Counted from the first letter of the stretch, positions 1 through 9,620 are shown. The stretch is DNA of 64,000 bases from Dokdonella_A sp963775445 (GCA_963775445.1 CAVZIT010000008.1:124001-188000); one strand, 5' to 3'. Program-made: numbers and translations. Notes: generated by a model from the letters alone, not told the origin.

Positions 1-397
1 CAGTATGGCCACGCACCCATTGCCAGCGGATTCGATGGTGCCCCAGCGCCAACGCCAATCGCTCCCAGAGATCGCGGTTCTTCACCGGCTTGCCGTCGCC
101 GGTGCGCCAGCCATTCGCCTGCCAGCGTGCGAGCCACTCCTCGACGCCACGTTTCACGTATTGCGAATCGGTGACCGCTCGCAGTCGACACGGACGCTTC
201 AATGCCTCGAGCCCGGCGATTGCAGCCATGAGCTCCATCCGATTGTTGGTCGTGTGTGTCTCGCCGCCGGAGATTTCACGCTCGTGCGTGCCGACGCGCA
301 ACAATACACCCCAGCCACCGGGACCCGGATTACCGATGCACGCGCCATCGGTGAACAGCATGACATCCTCGCTTTCGGCCGCCCCCACCATCCTCAT
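1..397 (-). CDS. rnhA: Ribonuclease HI, C-terminus cut by window edge
   Basis: RNase HI cleaves the RNA strand of RNA-DNA hybrids in the cytoplasm (R-loops, primer removal). The translation begins MRMVGAAESEDVMLFTDG and continues with the family hallmarks: the first catalytic Asp in LFTDGACIGNPGPGG (residue 17), the Glu in NNRMELMAA, the second Asp in VTDSQYVKRG, and the WVRGHT segment with the catalytic-loop His at the window edge. About 132 codons are present; the usual length is near 150, so roughly 20 residues and the last metal-binding Asp lie outside. The start ATG at 397 overlaps the stop of the upstream methyltransferase (ATGA), so the two are probably translationally coupled. A second in-frame ATG lies at 361. 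In E. coli the same neighbourhood (gloB, yafS, rnhA, dnaQ) is found, which supports the call. Confidence 0.95.
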   Translation of the reverse strand, partial: MRMVGAAESEDVMLFTDGACIGNPGPGGWGVLLRVGTHEREISGGETHTTNNRMELMAAIAGLEALKRPCRLRAVTDSQYVKRGVEEWLARWQANGWRTGDGKPVKNRDLWERLALALGHHRIRWQWVRGHT

Positions 398-1122
398 GCG
401 CTGGCACGCTGGCTCGGCGTGCTTACAAGATGCGGACGCGACGCCGCAGCGGGACGCGCCGCGCGCGCGCGCAACGGCGTCAATACCTGCGGCCGATTGC
501 GCACCACCAGGACATACGCCGCGCGCAACGCATCGAGCGCGCGCCAACGCGGCGCTGGCAGCGAAGCGGCTTGACTGGCGCGCGGCCAGCACGATCCCAC
601 ATAGCGCAACTCGTCGGACTGCAGGCGCTGGCCAAACAAGTGGCGATGCATGGTTGGCATGGCGACAGAATGCCGTCGCGAGAGCCTTTCTGCGGCCGCC
701 GTGCGATCGCGCCACGCATGCCACTGGCACCAGGCGAACCAGGGGCTCCGCGGATTGAATCCGAACCAGATCAACGCGCCACCTGGAGCGAGCACACGCT
801 CCAACTCGGAGATCAGGGCGGCAACATCCGGCAGCACGTCGCAAACATGCTGCACGACGATCATCTGGAATGCCGCGTTTTCCCACGCCAGCGACGCGGC
901 AGCACAGCGCACGTCGCCATCGAGGCCATTACCGGCAACATGCAAATGCACCGGCTGCAGATGCGCCGCCATCCAATCAGGCGCTGCGCTTCTGGTAGGA
1001 GCGAGCAGCAGTGCGCGCCCATTCGGTTGCCTCATCGCGTATTCCCGTGCCAGCCCCATCTCTTCGCGGAACAGGGCCAAGGCAGGCGCGGATGCAAACA
1101 GGCTTGCGGGGAAGACCTTCAT
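394..1122 (-). CDS. SAM-dependent methyltransferase-like protein (YafS position)
   Basis: A 242-aa protein with a class I (Methyltransf_11-like) fold signature. A weak motif I lies around ALLLAPTRSAAPDW, and the more typical post-I part around VVQHVCDVLPDVAALI and ERVLAPGGALIWFGFNP is the common 'vLkPGG' segment near residues 115-145. The glycine-rich SAM loop is degenerate, so activity and substrate are uncertain. It sits divergently from gloB and overlaps rnhA by four bases, the position taken in E. coli by yafS. The C-terminal 40 residues are Arg/Ala-rich and look unstructured. The 208-bp gap to gloB must hold both promoters. I do not assign a substrate. Confidence 0.8.
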   Translation of the reverse strand: MKVFPASLFASAPALALFREEMGLAREYAMRQPNGRALLLAPTRSAAPDWMAAHLQPVHLHVAGNGLDGDVRCAAASLAWENAAFQMIVVQHVCDVLPDVAALISELERVLAPGGALIWFGFNPRSPWFAWCQWHAWRDRTAAAERLSRRHSVAMPTMHRHLFGQRLQSDELRYVGSCWPRASQAASLPAPRWRALDALRAAYVLVVRNRPQVLTPLRARAARPAAASRPHLVSTPSQRASA

Positions 1123-1330
1123 GGTGCGGCGATCATTTGTACCTCGAGCGACGTTGCCAGTTTAACCCGACCGCCACGATGCCTGGCACGAAACCGGCGT
1201 AATCCGCATGAGATCCGGTCGAGCTCGCCTGAATTTCAGCGCGCCCTTCGCGGACCGGTGCACGAATGCCATTCCTGCTAATACCCGTTTAACGTCGTGG
1301 CGTGCAGGGCTGGCTATAGTCCCGCCGCGC

Positions 1331-2116
1331 ATGGACAATCTTCGACTTCTGCCGCTGCCGGCACTGGCGGACAATTACATCTGGTTGCTCGCCGATGAAA
1401 GCGGCGCGGCAGTGATCGTCGATCCCGGTGAGGCGGCTCCGGTACGGGCGGCGCTTGAGCGCGACCAGCTGACGTTGAGCGCCATCCTGCTGACCCATCA
1501 TCATCCGGATCATGTCGGTGGCGTCGCTGCACTCACGGCCGAATTCCCGGTTCCGGTCTACGCCCCCGACGATGAGCGCATCACCACGGCCACCCGCACC
1601 GTTGCCGATGGCGACCGGATTCGTCTGGATGCGCCTCCATTGCAATTCGAGGTCATCGCGGTGCCTGGCCATACGCTGAGCCACGTCGCTTACCATGGGG
1701 CCGGGCTGCTGTTCTGTGGCGATACCTTGTTCAGTGTCGGCTGCGGCCGACTGTTCGAAGGATCGCCGGCGCAAATGCTGGAGTCGCTCGACCGTCTGGC
1801 TGCGCTGCCTGGCGACACGCTGGTATGTTGCGGCCACGAATACACCGTCGCCAACTGCGCGTTCGCCGCCGAAATCGAACCGGACAACCACGCGCTCGCG
1901 CGACGATGGGCCGAGGCGCGATCCCTGCGCGACCGCGGGTTGCCGACCGTTCCGGCGACCCTCGCCGACGAGCTTGCCTGCAATCCGTTTCTGCGCATCG
2001 ACGCGCCCGGCGTGGTCGCCCGGTTTGCGGGCGAACTCACGCCAAACACCGATCGCGTGGCGCGCTTCGCGGCGCTGCGCCAACGCAAGGACGATTTTCG
2101 GGTTGTATCGCCATGA
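1331..2116 (+). CDS. gloB: Hydroxyacylglutathione hydrolase (glyoxalase II)
   Basis: Hydrolyses S-D-lactoylglutathione to D-lactate and glutathione, the second step of methylglyoxal detoxification. It is a metallo-beta-lactamase-fold protein of 261 aa, the normal length. The metal-binding motif THHHPDH is at residues 55-61 (His56, His58, Asp60, His61). Further ligands are in VPGHTLSH, the Asp of FCGDTLFSVGCGRLFEG, and the C-terminal CCGHEYT. I chose the ATG at 1331 (MDNLRLLPLPALADNYIW), which matches the family N-terminus; the longer open frame upstream has no family similarity. The stop overlaps the next gene's ATG (ATGA at 2113-2116), so gloB and the transglycosylase are likely co-translated. 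Confidence 0.95.
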   Translation: MDNLRLLPLPALADNYIWLLADESGAAVIVDPGEAAPVRAALERDQLTLSAILLTHHHPDHVGGVAALTAEFPVPVYAPDDERITTATRTVADGDRIRLDAPPLQFEVIAVPGHTLSHVAYHGAGLLFCGDTLFSVGCGRLFEGSPAQMLESLDRLAALPGDTLVCCGHEYTVANCAFAAEIEPDNHALARRWAEARSLRDRGLPTVPATLADELACNPFLRIDAPGVVARFAGELTPNTDRVARFAALRQRKDDFRVVSP

Positions 2117-3111
2117 TGCGCTCGAACCGGCAAACGGGTCTGATCACGCTCCTGGCGCTGTCGCTTGGCGCCTGCGTCGCGCCTCCGGTGCGGCAATCCC
2201 CACCCGCTGCGCCTGCCATCCAGCCAGCCGCGCCGCCTCCAACGGCGGCGCCCTCCGTCCCCGCGCCGACCCCGAAATCCGTGCAACCACTCTGGCAACG
2301 CTTGCGAGCAGGTTTTGCGATGGCGGATTGCGCATATCGCCCACAGGTGCTGCATTGGGCAAGGCGCTACAGCGCAAATCCGCATCGATTTGCGGCGAAT
2401 CTCGAACAGGCCATGCCATTCCTGTTGCTGGTCGCCGACCAGATCGAGCAACGTGACCTTCCCGGTGAACTGGCGTTGTTGCCGTATCTCGAAAGTGGCT
2501 ACCGCCCCTTGCGTTCGAAGGGAAATCGACCCGCCGGCATGTGGCAGATCATGCCTGCAACTGCGCGGGCTGTCGGGCTCAAGATCACGCCGGACTACGA
2601 CGGCCGCCTCGACGCGCTTGCATCGAGCACCGCCGCCCTCAAGCTGCTCGCGCGTTACCACACCGAATTCGGCGACTGGCGTTTGGCCGACATGGCCTTC
2701 AACGCGGGCGAGTATCGAATGAAGCGTGCCCTTGGCGAGCGTGACGCGCACGCGCTGTCGGCCGCGGAACTGGCCCGTCTCAAGATCCGTCATACCACCA
2801 CCGAACACCTGGACAAGCTGCTCGGGTTGGCGTGTGTCATCCAGCAACCCGGGCGCTTCGGCGTCACGCTGCCAGACGCCGATTCCGGGGATATGCTGCA
2901 AACGGTCGATCTGGAATCGGGCATGAGCCTGCGCGATGTCGCCCGATTTGCGAGCATGGATCTCGGCGAGGTGAAGCGCTTCAATGCATGCTATCTCGAT
3001 CCGCGCGCAAGCAATTCACCATCACACTTCCTGCTTCCGGCAAATCGCATCGACGGTTTTCGTGCCGCCGCAGGCGCGTCGGCGGCAACGCCGCTTGCCG
3101 ATTCGCATTGA
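2113..3111 (+). CDS. mltD: MltD-like lytic transglycosylase lipoprotein
   Basis: A 332-aa membrane-bound murein lytic transglycosylase, cleaving glycan strands with 1,6-anhydro product formation. It starts MMRSNRQTGLITLLALSLGAC; the lipobox LGAC gives a lipidated Cys21, followed by a Pro/Ala-rich linker (residues 23-55). The SLT (family 1) domain spans about 110-210, with the catalytic Glu in LPYLESGYRP and the typical PAGMWQIMPATAR and MAFNAGEYRM segments. The C-terminal part may be a degenerate LysM-like region; typical MltD has clear LysM repeats and is longer (about 450 aa), so this is a short form. It overlaps gloB by four bases; in E. coli mltD is also beside gloB. An alternative start is the next codon (2116). 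Confidence 0.85.
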   Translation: MMRSNRQTGLITLLALSLGACVAPPVRQSPPAAPAIQPAAPPPTAAPSVPAPTPKSVQPLWQRLRAGFAMADCAYRPQVLHWARRYSANPHRFAANLEQAMPFLLLVADQIEQRDLPGELALLPYLESGYRPLRSKGNRPAGMWQIMPATARAVGLKITPDYDGRLDALASSTAALKLLARYHTEFGDWRLADMAFNAGEYRMKRALGERDAHALSAAELARLKIRHTTTEHLDKLLGLACVIQQPGRFGVTLPDADSGDMLQTVDLESGMSLRDVARFASMDLGEVKRFNACYLDPRASNSPSHFLLPANRIDGFRAAAGASAATPLADSH

Positions 3112-3240
3112 CGGCACCTTCGGATCCCCGGTTTTCGATTTCATCGCTGGCGCGACAAGGAGCCGCGTGATTCTGTCGCTGCACCCTGAAGGCATCCGCA
3201 GGTAAACTGCACAGTCTGCAGGCTCGCGACGGGAGGACCT

Positions 3241-4041
3241 ATGGGTTTGTTGCATGGCAAGCGCGCACTGATTGTCGGCATTGCGAGTCAGCGCTCGATC
3301 GCCTGGGGCATCGCCAATGCGATGCACCGCGAAGGCGCGCAGCTCGCGTTCACCTACCAGGGAGAGAAGCTCAAGCGGCGCGTGGATGAAGCCGCGCAGG
3401 CATTCGGGTCCAACATCGTGCTGCCGCTGGATGTCAGCAGCGATGCCGAGATTTCGAGCGTGGTCGACGAGCTTTCAAGCCACTGGGACGGGCTCGACAT
3501 TCTCGTGCATTCGGTCGGGTTCGCGCCGCGGGAAGCCGTACAGGGCGCGTATCTGGATGGCCTTACGCGCGAGTCGTTCGCGATAGCACACGATATTTCG
3601 AGCTACAGCCTGGCGGCCTTGGCAAAAGCGACGCGCGGCCTGATGCAGGGGCGCAGTGGTGCGATCCTCACGTTGACCTATCTCGGCGCGGTACGCGCCC
3701 TCGCCAACTACAATGTCATGGGCCTGGCCAAGGCGAGCCTCGAGGCCAACGTGCGCTATCTCGCCTACAACCTCGGACCGGAAGGCACGCGGGTCAATGC
3801 CATCTCGGCCGGCCCGATCAAGACGCTCGCCGCGGCCGGTATCGCGAATTTCCGCAAGATGCTCGATCACGTGGAGTCCAACGCACCGCTTCGTCGCAGC
3901 GTGACCATCGATGAAGTCGGCAACGTCGCCGCATTCCTGTGCTCGGACTTCGCCTCCGGCATCACCGGAGAGGTGACTTATGTGGATGCGGGATACAGCA
4001 CGCTTGGCATGACCGGGATCGGGAACGATGCGGGTAGCTGA
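3241..4041 (+). CDS. fabI: Enoyl-ACP reductase (NADH)
   Basis: Catalyses the last step of each fatty-acid elongation cycle (type II FAS), reducing trans-2-enoyl-ACP with NADH. The 266-aa short-chain dehydrogenase fold has the FabI-type nucleotide motif VGIASQRSIAWGIA near residues 12-25. The active-site pattern is Tyr147, Tyr157 and Lys164 (TYLGA, NYNVMGLAK), that is Y-x9-Y-x6-K. The C-terminus has ITGEVTYVDAGYS. The start ATG follows GGGAGG at a good distance. It stands alone on the plus strand 129 bp after the transglycosylase and converges with ppiD; this suggests its own promoter in 3112-3240, but I could not pick one with confidence. Confidence 0.96.
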   Translation: MGLLHGKRALIVGIASQRSIAWGIANAMHREGAQLAFTYQGEKLKRRVDEAAQAFGSNIVLPLDVSSDAEISSVVDELSSHWDGLDILVHSVGFAPREAVQGAYLDGLTRESFAIAHDISSYSLAALAKATRGLMQGRSGAILTLTYLGAVRALANYNVMGLAKASLEANVRYLAYNLGPEGTRVNAISAGPIKTLAAAGIANFRKMLDHVESNAPLRRSVTIDEVGNVAAFLCSDFASGITGEVTYVDAGYSTLGMTGIGNDAGS

Positions 4042-4122
4042 TCGACCAGCCAGGTCTCATGCAGGAAAACCAACCGTGTGTCGACCTGCGCGGAAGAAGC
4101 GTCTCCGACCCGACCCTTCGCG

Positions 4123-6030
4123 CTACATGTTGTCTTCGTTGATCTCGACCTTGCTGTCCTGACGCAGGACCTGGATGAAGTCCCGTGCAGCGGCGGTCGC
4201 TTGGGCCTGTTGCAACGTCGTGCGCGCCGCCTCGCGTGTCTTGGCATCGACGCTGGTCGGGCTTCCATAGACGACGCGATCGAGCTGCACCAGCGCATAG
4301 GAATCGTTGCTCAGCGCAACGAGCTTGAATGTCGGCTTGTTGCCCTCAGGGCGCGGCATCGCGAATACGGCCTTGACCAGCGTGCTATCGAGATTCGCCG
4401 CATCTCGCCCGGTGCCGTGCGCCTGCTTTATCGGCAGTTTTTCGCGTGCGGCCAGTGCCGCGAGATCCGTGCCAGCCCCGAGATCGGCAAACATCTTGTC
4501 GGCGCGTGCTTTCGCTTCCTTGGCTGTGCGTTTGACCATAATCAGCTTTTGTATTTGTTCACGCACATCCGCGAGCGATTTGCGTGCTGCAGGCTTGTGT
4601 TCGATCACATGGATCACGGCAATGTGATCGGGGCCAAGATCGATTGGATCAGTGTTGTTGCCCTGCACCAGCGCTGTGTCGGAGAAGGCCGCCTTGACGA
4701 TCTCCGGGTTCGCCGCGATACCGGTTCCGCCTTCGCGCGAAAACAGCGGGGTTTTCTGCACCACCAGGCCGAGCGCCTTGGCGGCAGGCTCTAGCGATGA
4801 CGGATCCTGGTAGGTCAGGTCAGTGAGTCTTCCGGATTTGTCGGCGTAGATGCGTTCGCTATCGGAGGCAGCTTCTTCGCGCGCGAGCTCCGGTTTGACC
4901 TCCTCGAAACTTCGCGTCTTTCCAGGCCGGATATCGCGCAAGTCGATAACGTGATAACCCTCGGGCGAGAGCACAGGGTCCGAAATCTGACCTTTCTTGA
5001 GCGCGAACAGGGCGTCTTCGAACGCCTGGTCAGTGGTGCCTTTCTCCAGCCAACCCAGATCGCCGCCCTGGTTCTTGGAGCCCAGATCGTCCGAATATTT
5101 TTTTGCAAGCTCGGCGAAATCGGCGCCGGATTGCGCCTGCTTCGCAACATCCTGTGCCTTGGCCAGCGCGGCCTTCTGCTCGTCCGGCGAACCCTTCCCC
5201 GCCACCTTGATGAGAATGTGCGAGGCGAGACGCTGCTCCTTGCTGACAAAGCGGTTCTTCTCCTTGTCGTAGCGCTCCTTCAGGCTCGCATCGTCCGGCT
5301 TGGTGTCGCTCGCGAGCTTGGATGCGTCAAGGTCGATGTACGCGATGGCGACGCGTTCGGGCGTCATGAAATCCTTGGGATGTCCCTTGTAGTACGCCTC
5401 GATGTCTGCATCCGTGACGGGCTTCGTATCGAGGTCAGGCTTTTCGATCTTCATATAGTCGAAGTCGCGCTGCTGGTTCTTGAGCCGCAGATACTCATCG
5501 ACCTCGGCGTTGGTCACCAGGGTCGACGACGCGACCGCAAGCGGCAACTCGCGCACGGCGAGTTCGTGCCGCACGTTGTCCTCGTAACCTCGAGGCGTCA
5601 TGCCGTTACTCGCGAGGATCGTACGGTACTGGTCAGGATCGAAGCTGCCGTCATTCTGGAACGCAGGGACCTTGGCGATTTCGTCGCGCAAGCTTGCCGC
5701 CGGGACGGCCACGCCAAGCTTGTCGTTGGCGTTGAGCAACACGTCTTCGTTGACCAGCTGATCAAGAACCTGGCGTTTCACTTCCGGTCGCTGGAAATAT
5801 TCGCCATTGAATGCGCTGCCCATCCTGCGCACCATTTGCTCGCGGTACTGGTTGAAGCGCTCCCGGAAATCCTGCTGGCTGATCTTGCGGCCGCCAACCT
5901 TTGCGACGCCGGTATCGGTGCCCGCGACGAAATAGGACTCGATCCCGAAAAACGAGAAACCGATGACGATGATCCCGAGAACGATCTTTACCAGCAATCC
6001 GGATTTTTTTTCTCGTAGCTTTTGAAGCAT
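4123..6030 (-). CDS. ppiD: Peptidyl-prolyl cis-trans isomerase D, inner-membrane periplasmic chaperone
   Basis: PpiD is anchored in the inner membrane by one N-terminal helix and helps newly translocated envelope proteins fold near the Sec translocon. The 635-aa translation starts MLQKLREKKSGLLVKIVLG; the transmembrane helix is about residues 12-34, followed by a SurA-N-like chaperone region. The single parvulin (PpiC) domain is at about 265-365, with ASHILIKV, DFAELAKKYSDD, GGDLGWLEKG and VLSPEGYHVIDLRD. The start at 6030 was chosen because it gives the short cationic N-terminus and membrane helix of the family; the upstream extension is not protein-like. The gene lies downstream of hupB and tRNA-Val, the usual gammaproteobacterial order. 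Confidence 0.95.
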   Translation of the reverse strand: MLQKLREKKSGLLVKIVLGIIVIGFSFFGIESYFVAGTDTGVAKVGGRKISQQDFRERFNQYREQMVRRMGSAFNGEYFQRPEVKRQVLDQLVNEDVLLNANDKLGVAVPAASLRDEIAKVPAFQNDGSFDPDQYRTILASNGMTPRGYEDNVRHELAVRELPLAVASSTLVTNAEVDEYLRLKNQQRDFDYMKIEKPDLDTKPVTDADIEAYYKGHPKDFMTPERVAIAYIDLDASKLASDTKPDDASLKERYDKEKNRFVSKEQRLASHILIKVAGKGSPDEQKAALAKAQDVAKQAQSGADFAELAKKYSDDLGSKNQGGDLGWLEKGTTDQAFEDALFALKKGQISDPVLSPEGYHVIDLRDIRPGKTRSFEEVKPELAREEAASDSERIYADKSGRLTDLTYQDPSSLEPAAKALGLVVQKTPLFSREGGTGIAANPEIVKAAFSDTALVQGNNTDPIDLGPDHIAVIHVIEHKPAARKSLADVREQIQKLIMVKRTAKEAKARADKMFADLGAGTDLAALAAREKLPIKQAHGTGRDAANLDSTLVKAVFAMPRPEGNKPTFKLVALSNDSYALVQLDRVVYGSPTSVDAKTREAARTTLQQAQATAAARDFIQVLRQDSKVEINEDNM

Positions 6031-6226
6031 GCCTTGATCCGTGGAGGGCGATCGGCACCGGTGCCGCGTGCACATGCCGGCGCAAGAAACGTGCGATGGG
6101 CGCGGAAGGAAAAAAAACGAAGGCGCCGCACAGACGCCGGTCATCATCAAATGCGCAACGATTGCCTGCAAGCATCGGGCGCACTCGCCAATCCGCAACA
6201 ATTTCGCTGCGAATCGCGCTTCGCGC

Positions 6227-6301
6227 TGGTGGGTGCTGAGGGTTTCGAACCCCCGACCCCCGCCTTGTAAGGGCGATGCTCTACCGCTGAGCTAAGCACC
6301 C
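6227..6301 (-). tRNA. tRNA-Val (TAC)
   Basis: On the minus strand the seven-base acceptor stem GGGTGCT pairs with AGCACCC, followed by A and an encoded CCA (6227-6229). The anticodon loop CTTACAA gives TAC. The T-arm GGGGGTTCGAAACCCTC is normal. It lies between hupB and ppiD. Confidence 0.97.
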
Positions 6302-6365
6302 ACATCGAGCCGGCGCGATGGCGCAACGCGAGCAGCGTTCCGTAGTCGAGAAACAAAGCCATCGC

Positions 6366-6402
6366 AAAACCGCGGCAGAACCCCGGTGACGGGGTTCTGC
6401 CG
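6366..6402 (-). terminator. Rho-independent terminator of hupB
   Basis: A perfect 13-bp stem (arm CGGCAGAACCCCG, 6373-6385, with its complement at 6390-6402) and a GTGA tetraloop. Read on the minus strand it is followed within a few bases by a short T-run (TTTT at 6366-6369). It lies 60 bp after the hupB stop, before tRNA-Val. Confidence 0.8.
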
Positions 6403-6462
6403 GAAGGTTCAGCGCACTTTCCGATCGAAGATTCGATTCGATCGGACAGCCGTCCAGCAAAC

Positions 6463-6735
6463 TCAGTTCAGCGCGTCCTTGAGCGCCTTGCCGGCCTTGA
6501 AGCCAGGCACCTTTGATGCCTTGATCTTGATCGTGTCGCCGGTGCGCGGATTGCGACCGGTGCGCGCGGCGCGCTTGCGCACGCTGAACGTCCCGAAGCC
6601 GACCAGCGAAACGCTGTCGCCGGACTTCAGTGCCTTCTTGATAACCTTGAACACTGCCTCAACCGCCCGGTCCGCATCGGCTTTTGTCATATCAGCAGTA
6701 TCAGCAACGGCAGTAATAAAATCGCCTTTATTCAT
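6463..6735 (-). CDS. hupB: DNA-binding protein HU
   Basis: A 90-aa nucleoid-associated histone-like protein that bends DNA non-specifically as a dimer. It begins MNKGDFITAVADTADMTKA and has the conserved beta-arm region VGFGTFSVRKRAARTGRNPRTG (residues about 45-66), including the GRNP(R/Q)TG tip that intercalates, and ends PGFKAGKALKDALN. Length and sequence are canonical. The gene follows lon in the order lon-hupB-ppiD and has its own terminator. The 290-bp gap to lon contains the lon terminator and presumably the hupB promoter. Confidence 0.97.
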   Translation of the reverse strand: MNKGDFITAVADTADMTKADADRAVEAVFKVIKKALKSGDSVSLVGFGTFSVRKRAARTGRNPRTGDTIKIKASKVPGFKAGKALKDALN

Positions 6736-6968
6736 TATGTAACTCCCTGACGGAAACCGCGACCCGCAGCGCAGATCAATTGAATCGAGACACGCCTCGT
6801 ACCGGACTGGGCGTCAACCGGAACATGCACATCTCGCTACCCCGCGATCGCCCGGACATTGCATGTCGTTCGGATCGCGGCCCGGCCTTTATACCAGTGC
6901 CCTGAAGGTCGCGCAACACAAGGCATGACGCGCTTTTCGCAACATTCGCCTGTATCCGCGCGCAGCGC

Positions 6969-6998
6969 AAAAACGCGGCTGTCGCTTGACAGCCGCGT
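6969..6998 (-). terminator. Rho-independent terminator of lon
   Basis: A perfect 11-bp stem, ACGCGGCTGTC (6973-6983) with GACAGCCGCGT (6988-6998), around a GCTT loop. On the minus strand it runs directly into five T residues, 27 bp after the lon stop. The other side is GAAAAAG, so weak bidirectional use is possible. Confidence 0.85.
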
Positions 6999-7024
6999 GA
7001 AAAAGTAGCATGGCGCGGCGTCGA

Positions 7025-9484
7025 TCAGTGCGGCCGTGCGGGAACACCCGGATCGCGGTTTTCGCGTTTGGCATCCGCCGCACGATCCTCGCGCTCAACC
7101 GGCGCGAGCGGCCGCTCGAGTGCAAGGTCCAGCACTTCATCTATCCAGCGGACGGTGCGAATCTGCAGCGAATCGGTGATGTTCCGGGGAATTTCGACCA
7201 GATCCTTCTGGTTGTCTTCCGGGATGATCACGGTCGTGATGCCGCCGCGGTGGGCCGCAAGCAGCTTCTCCTTGAGGCCGCCGATTGGAAGCACGCGACC
7301 GCGCAGCGTGATCTCGCCGGTCATCGCAACTTCCGAACGCACCGGCACCTTGGCGAGGGCCGATACCAACGCCGTGCACATGCCGATGCCCGCGCTCGGC
7401 CCGTCCTTCGGCGTCGCGCCTTCCGGCACGTGCACATGCACATCGAACTTGTGGTGGAACTCGGGATCGATGCCGAGGCGCTCGGCGCGCGAGCGCACCA
7501 CGCTCAGGGCCGCCTGGATCGACTCCTGCATCACGTTGCCCAGCTGGCCGGTATGAATGAGCTTGCCCTTGCCAGGCACGATCGTTGCCTCGATGCTCAA
7601 CAGGTCGCCCCCGACCTCGGTCCAGGCAAGGCCCGTGACGAGGCCGATCTCGTTCTGCTGTTCGGCGCGTCCGAAAGTGAACTTGCGCACGCCAAGGTAA
7701 TGATCGAGATTCCGCGACGTGACGTTGACCCTGCCGCGCTTCTTGCGGGTGACGCCCTTGGATGGTTTGTCCGCCGCGAGGCTCAATTCCTTGACCACCT
7801 TGCGGCAGATCTTCGACATGTCGCGTTCGAGGTTTCGCACACCCGATTCGCGCGTGTAGTAACGGATGATGTCGCGGATCGCCTCGGTACCGATGTGCAG
7901 CTCGGTCGCCTTCAGACCATTGGCCTTGAGCTGCTTGGCCATGAGATGACGTTCGGCGATATTGATTTTTTCCGCCTCGGTGTAACCCGGAATGCGGATG
8001 ATCTCCATCCGATCGGCAAGCGGCGGTGGAATGTTCAACGAATTGGCCGTGGCGATCCACATCACTTCGGAAAGGTCGAAATCGACCTCGAGGTAATGAT
8101 CGTTGAACGCGTGATTCTGCTCCGGATCGAGCACCTCGAGCAGCGCCGAGGACGGATCGCCGCGGAAGTCCATGGCCATCTTGTCGATTTCATCGAGCAT
8201 GAACAGCGCATTGCGCGTGCCGACCTTGGACATGTTCTGGATCACGCGGCCGGGCATCGAGCCGATATAGGTTCGCCGGTGGCCGCGTATCTCGGCCTCG
8301 TCGCGCACGCCGCCTAGCGACATGCGCACGAACTTGCGATTGGTCGCGCGCGCGATCGAACGGCCGAGCGAGGTCTTGCCGACGCCGGGCGGTCCGACCA
8401 GGCACAGGATCGGCCCCTTCATGTTGCGCACCCGCTGCTGCACGGCAAGGTACTCGAGGATCCTCTCCTTGACCTTCTCAAGGCCGAAATGATCGGCATC
8501 CAGGACTTCCTGCGCGACACGCAGATCCCGCCGCACCTTGGTGCGCTTCTTCCACGGTACGCCGACCATCCAGTCGACGTAATTGCGCACCACCGTCGCT
8601 TCGGCCGACATCGGCGACATCTGCTTGAGCTTGTTCAGTTCGGTGCGCGCCTTCTTCTCGATATCCTTCGGCATGCCGGCCGACGCAATCTTCGCGGCCA
8701 GATCCTCGAATTCGTTCGGCGTGTCTTCCATGTCTCCCAGTTCCTTCTGGATCGCCTTCATCTGCTCATTGAGGTAGTACTCGCGCTGACTCTTCTCCAT
8801 CTGCGTCTTGACGCGACCGCGGATGCGCTTCTCGATCTGCTGCACGTCGATCTCGCCATCGACCATGCCGACCAGGAGCTCCAGGCGATCGGCTACATCA
8901 GCGGTTTCGAGCACCCGCTGCTTGTCGGCCAGCTTGATCGAAAGGTGCGCCGCGACCGTGTCGGCCAGCCGTGACGGATCGTCCATCCCGGTCAGCGTCG
9001 CCATCAGTTCGGAGGGAATCCGGCGCGACAATTTCACCAGTTGCTCGAACAGTGAGGTCAGCGATCTCGCGATGACTTCCACCTCGCGTTCGTTGCGCGT
9101 GAACAGCAGCTCGAGTTGACGCACATGCCCGACCATCAGGCCGTTGCGCTCGCCAAACGCCATCACCTCGGCCCGTGCCGTTCCTTCCACCAGAACCTTG
9201 ATCGTTCCGTCGGGCAGTTTGAGCAGCTGCAAGACATTGGCGACCGTGCCAATCGTGTAAAGATCGTCGGCCTTCGGGTCGTCCTCGTCCGGGCTGCGCT
9301 GCGCAACCAGCAGAATCTGCTTGTCGCCTGCCATCGACACATCCAGCGCGCGCACCGACTTGTCGCGCCCGACGAACAATGGGATGACCATGTGCGGAAA
9401 CACCACCACGTCGCGCAATGGCAGCACCGGTAGCTCCATCATGCCGGTGGGGGAGGCGCTCGCGGATTGTTTCGTTTTTTCCAT
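7025..9484 (-). CDS. lon: ATP-dependent protease Lon
   Basis: An 819-aa AAA+ serine protease degrading misfolded and regulatory proteins in the cytoplasm. The N-terminal LAN substrate-binding domain (about 15-210, starting ELPVLPLRDVVVFPHMV) is followed by a helical segment and the AAA+ module with Walker A GPPGVGKTS at about residue 364 and Walker B FMLDEIDKM. The C-terminal protease domain has the catalytic Ser in PKDGPSAGIG (about residue 697) and the catalytic Lys in IGGLKEKLLAAHRGG. The C-terminal tail after ALERPL is hydrophilic and likely disordered. It lies between clpX and hupB with 136 bp upstream, enough for its own promoter. A long open frame antisense to it is a composition artefact. 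Confidence 0.98.
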   Translation of the reverse strand: MEKTKQSASASPTGMMELPVLPLRDVVVFPHMVIPLFVGRDKSVRALDVSMAGDKQILLVAQRSPDEDDPKADDLYTIGTVANVLQLLKLPDGTIKVLVEGTARAEVMAFGERNGLMVGHVRQLELLFTRNEREVEVIARSLTSLFEQLVKLSRRIPSELMATLTGMDDPSRLADTVAAHLSIKLADKQRVLETADVADRLELLVGMVDGEIDVQQIEKRIRGRVKTQMEKSQREYYLNEQMKAIQKELGDMEDTPNEFEDLAAKIASAGMPKDIEKKARTELNKLKQMSPMSAEATVVRNYVDWMVGVPWKKRTKVRRDLRVAQEVLDADHFGLEKVKERILEYLAVQQRVRNMKGPILCLVGPPGVGKTSLGRSIARATNRKFVRMSLGGVRDEAEIRGHRRTYIGSMPGRVIQNMSKVGTRNALFMLDEIDKMAMDFRGDPSSALLEVLDPEQNHAFNDHYLEVDFDLSEVMWIATANSLNIPPPLADRMEIIRIPGYTEAEKINIAERHLMAKQLKANGLKATELHIGTEAIRDIIRYYTRESGVRNLERDMSKICRKVVKELSLAADKPSKGVTRKKRGRVNVTSRNLDHYLGVRKFTFGRAEQQNEIGLVTGLAWTEVGGDLLSIEATIVPGKGKLIHTGQLGNVMQESIQAALSVVRSRAERLGIDPEFHHKFDVHVHVPEGATPKDGPSAGIGMCTALVSALAKVPVRSEVAMTGEITLRGRVLPIGGLKEKLLAAHRGGITTVIIPEDNQKDLVEIPRNITDSLQIRTVRWIDEVLDLALERPLAPVEREDRAADAKRENRDPGVPARPH

Positions 9485-9620
9485 GTCGTTTCCTGTCAGG
9501 ATTTTCGCCGGATAGTGACAAAAGAGGCGCAGTTCCCCGCTGCCTTGCGCTCAAGGTGAGGATTCGTGGAAAGATTTGCAAGGGCCATGCCGGTTGCGGC
9601 AGGGCGACAGCGCGGAGCGG